From CAYWBW01 sp964456745 (lineage in GTDB: Bacteria > Patescibacteriota > Gracilibacteria > GCA-2401425 > JAJOLG01): DNA of 31,922 nt. Shown here piece by piece: positions 29,901-31,922 of the stretch (the stretch's first letter is position 1; every line of letters begins with the position of its first letter). The position numbers and the translations under genes are program-made. Under the pieces are notes generated by a model. That model searched no databases, was not told the DNA's origin, and worked only from the letters and a program-made list of their open reading frames with translations. The stretch covers positions 1 through 31,922 of the forward strand of contig CAYWBW010000024.1 of NCBI GenBank assembly GCA_964456745.1, read 5' to 3'.

Positions 29901-30133
29901 ATGTTAGCATTAGGATGACTGTAAAAAATCAATATTGAGATGATATTGTTACAGAGTTACAATTGATTCCAAGATCACTTGAAAACGTGGAGGAATTAAC
30001 ACATGGAATTTATGAAGAAATCAGAGTTTTGGATAAAATACAGGATGTTATTCCTAATTCTGAAGCAATTTTATGAGAATTAAAGAAAAGATTAAAGATA
30101 ATTAATGATGACGCTTGGTTGTTATTTAAATAG
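23978..30133 (+). CDS. Giant predicted lipoprotein with RelA/SpoT-like C-terminal domain
   Basis: A single 2051-residue frame under UGA=Gly. The N-terminus has a long charged n-region, then YLLLISLGVSTASC as a lipoprotein signal with Cys near residue 50. An acidic, Pro-rich linker lies at about 332-372. Two cadherin-like (tandem-95 type) beta domains lie at about 735-833 and 834-922 (YIPNIDYYGNDNVTF; VSDADGDQVSIAI ... DEYGDDSFTIKIDDG). Helical coiled-coil stretches are at about 927-955 and 1051-1103. Residues ~1895-2050 resemble a RelA/SpoT nucleotidyltransferase: SDFKDVVRSKIIIESKRDV (1918-1936), GFRNVSIRM (1972 on), the E-x-Q strand ELQL (1993) and TH-x2-YEEIR (2008 on). This is the order of RelA motifs found at the ends of polymorphic toxins. 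The ATP-binding basic motif is not clear. A small gene follows 33 nt downstream. Surface toxin or adhesin are both possible. Confidence 0.75.
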
Positions 30134-30166
30134 TTAGATATTTTTAATAATTTAATAATTTATATT

Positions 30167-30538
30167 ATGATAATAGAAAAAATACTAAAAAATATGGAAA
30201 TATGAGATATAGAATATTTTCATATAGAGACAGATCCTGTTAAGGTAACTCGTGTTAAAAAAACTTTAGATAAATATTGTTATGATGATTATAAGGTAAT
30301 TATATATTCTCCAGATTGATCAGAGAGAGAATGTTGAGTGCAGAGCTTTAATATTGATTCAGATCCTCTTAGCAAGGAAGAGTTTGATGCTTTTTTAAAA
30401 GCTTGAGTAATTAATAAGAAAATTTATAAATTAGCTAGCCAATCAAATAAAACACCTGAGATAAAAAAAGAAATCAGTTTTCTTATTGAAAAAGTAGAAC
30501 AAATTAATTCAATATTTAAGTGAAAGTATTCCTTATAA
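30167..30538 (+). CDS. Small acidic protein, candidate immunity protein
   Basis: A 123-residue soluble protein without signal or membrane segment, starting MIIEKILKNMEIGDIEYFHI. It has mixed alpha/beta character, with YDDYKVIIYSPDGSERECGV and a helical C-terminus (KEISFLIEKVEQINSIF). I do not recognise a family. It lies 33 nt after the giant gene, on the same strand, and is convergent with the helicase gene, whose stop codon begins on the next base (30539). In polymorphic toxin loci the first small cytoplasmic ORF after the toxin C-terminus is usually the immunity gene. If the giant protein is not a toxin, this would be just an unknown small gene. Confidence 0.7.
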
Positions 30539-31804
30539 TTATTCTCAAGCTCTATAAAACTCAATAACCTTAGGATCTACTCTAAGTTTATTATGATTAA
30601 ACCTTTTTAAATATAATCATCAAAGAGTTTTAACTCTTGATAGTGCAACGTAGGCTTGTCCTGATGCAAAGATGTCTCACAGGTCACATTCAATTTTATC
30701 TAGTGTCATTCATTGAGATTTGTGCACTGTGATAGCGTAAGCTAGTCTTAATGGTATTTGTGTAAGCCTTGCTTTGTCTACAGACTCTCAGATATCAGGA
30801 TCATATTGCTCATAAACCCAATCATCTGGTTCTACTATTATATCTTTTCAGTTATTAAAAAAAACAATTGGAAATCAATCTTCGCAAAAATCTTGGACTA
30901 TTCAAAGAGATCAATTTACAATTCAAAATTCTTGATAAGTATTTCTTAGCATCATTACTTGAGATCATATTTTTAATTCAAGGTTTTCATATGCTAAACA
31001 GTTTTTTGTAAGATTTGTAAGGGCAGCTTTTTCTCAACTTTCCTTTCTTTTAAAATAGTGGCTTTTTTCATCAATTAAGTCTATCTCTCTCTGATTGATT
31101 AAATCTGCTTGATGATTATGAGTTACAATTCTTGTAGCTTTTATACCATCGTCATCGTTAACAAATATATCAGTTCTATTATATATTGAATCTAAATCTA
31201 TATCTGATAGTTGTCCAAATCTGAGATTGTTCAACATGCCAATAAACTTATTATCTTTTTGTCTAAATATATGAGAGAGGATATTGATTTTAAAATATCA
31301 ATTTTTAAATGCATTTGATTCAAATAAAAATTCAATATTTTTTCATTTATCTGCAATAGGGGGTAGTTGTAAGAAGTCTCAAAAAAGAATCATTTGAACT
31401 CATCAAAATGGATAATCATTTCATCTGATAATTTTGAATATAATATCAAGTTTATCAAAAAGATCTTTAGATATCATAGAAACTTCATCAATTGCTAAGT
31501 TTCATATTTCTTTAATTCGTTTTCTCCAAGATGGATTTTTTGAATTTTTAATTCTTTTTGCTATTGCTTCAGCTGGCTCTGTTCAAAGTCAGAGCCCGCA
31601 AAATGAATGAATTGTTGATCATCAAACATTTACAGCTGCTATTCAAGTACTTGCTGTAACAGGGAGATTTTCTAGGTGATTTTGTTTTAATTCTTGAAGA
31701 AGAAAAGATTTTCAAGTTCAAGCTCATCCACTAATAAGAACATTTAATCAGTTCTTTATATCTTCTAGGGCATTTAGCTGAGAGTTACTTAGTGTTTTTG
31801 ACAT
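30539..31804 (-). CDS. PIF1-like / RecD-type helicase
   Basis: A 421-residue superfamily 1B DNA helicase (5'-to-3') of the PIF1 type, acting in replication and repair. Walker A reads GGAGTGKSFLL at about residues 23-33, followed by TASTGIAAVNVGGSTIHSF (motif Ia), IDEVSMISKDLFD (motif II, about 105-118), and the C-terminal UvrD_C_2 signature LAYAITVHKSQGMTLDKIE followed by SGQAYVALSRVKTLGGLYL (motifs V and VI). It has no extra domains. The start is ATG at 31802-31804 and the stop TAA at 30539. UGA supplies most glycines, including two in the Walker A. Its stop abuts the stop of the convergent small gene with no spacer, so the 3' ends of the two transcripts must overlap. Confidence 0.95.
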
Positions 31805-31922
31805 TAAATTTAATTATAGATAAGCTGAGAGTAGTATATAAATTTTTACTAAGCAATGGATTAAATTCTAAAAAGACCCCAGTTTTCATAAACAGATTTT
31901 TTAAAAACGGCTTAACCAAATA

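Overview
The window is AT-rich and only makes sense if UGA is read as glycine (translation table 25). Read with the standard code, most genes shatter at UGA. Read with UGA=Gly, they become full-length, and the UGA codons fall on invariant glycines: both GxxGxGKS glycines of an ABC ATPase, the oxyanion GGG and GxSxG of a patatin, QGGDP of a cyclophilin, and GGAGTGKS of a PIF1-type helicase. That restricts the source to Candidatus Gracilibacteria or Absconditabacteria (SR1) of the Patescibacteria/CPR. CGA and CGG look like arginine here: in the tandem paralogues one CGA aligns with AGG (Arg) and AAA (Lys). CGA/CGG have been reported as Trp in Absconditabacterales, so this leans towards Gracilibacteria. 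All coordinates below use UGA=Gly.

Layout: 56-916 (-) EamA permease; 1271-4095 (-) MFS permease then half-size ABC exporter, stop/start overlapping; 4309-12980 (-) five head-to-tail paralogues of a cysteine-rich, zinc-ribbon family; 13161-13946 (+) TrmB-like regulator divergent from that array; 14012-14575 (+) a transcription unit with promoter and terminator but no gene, probably a structured RNA; 14587-15375 (-) patatin-like phospholipase; 15573-15745 (+) promoter and probable 6S RNA; 15782-16486 (+) lipoprotein cyclophilin with terminator; 16555-17859 (-) SecY; 17999-18073 (+) tRNA-Glu. Then a mobile/accessory island: frameshifted HNH nuclease, KilA-N protein whose 3' end runs into an IS21-like end, istB with a stop codon in its Walker A, an istA C-terminal fragment, and two RelE-type toxin-antitoxin pairs (to 22503). 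Finally 22651-23826 (+) MFS permease; 23978-30133 (+) a 2051-residue predicted lipoprotein ending in a RelA/SpoT-like domain; 30167-30538 (+) a small gene that could be its immunity protein; 30539-31804 (-) PIF1-like helicase.

The most interesting systems are the giant cell-surface protein with a nucleotide-synthetase-like C-terminus plus a small downstream gene (candidate polymorphic toxin and immunity pair), and the five-gene Cys-rich array. The array shows recent gene conversion and carries two kinds of short palindromic element, one inserted in frame inside coding sequence and one at gene ends. A second theme is code evolution. The EamA gene and the HNH nuclease use almost only GGN for glycine, which suggests recent acquisition. 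The istB pseudogene shows how a glycine UGA becomes a UAA stop by one transition.

Unassigned spacers: 1-55, 4096-4260, 18118-18265, 21177-21418, 22504-22650, 23827-23977 and 31805-31922 are AT-rich and I see no gene in them.
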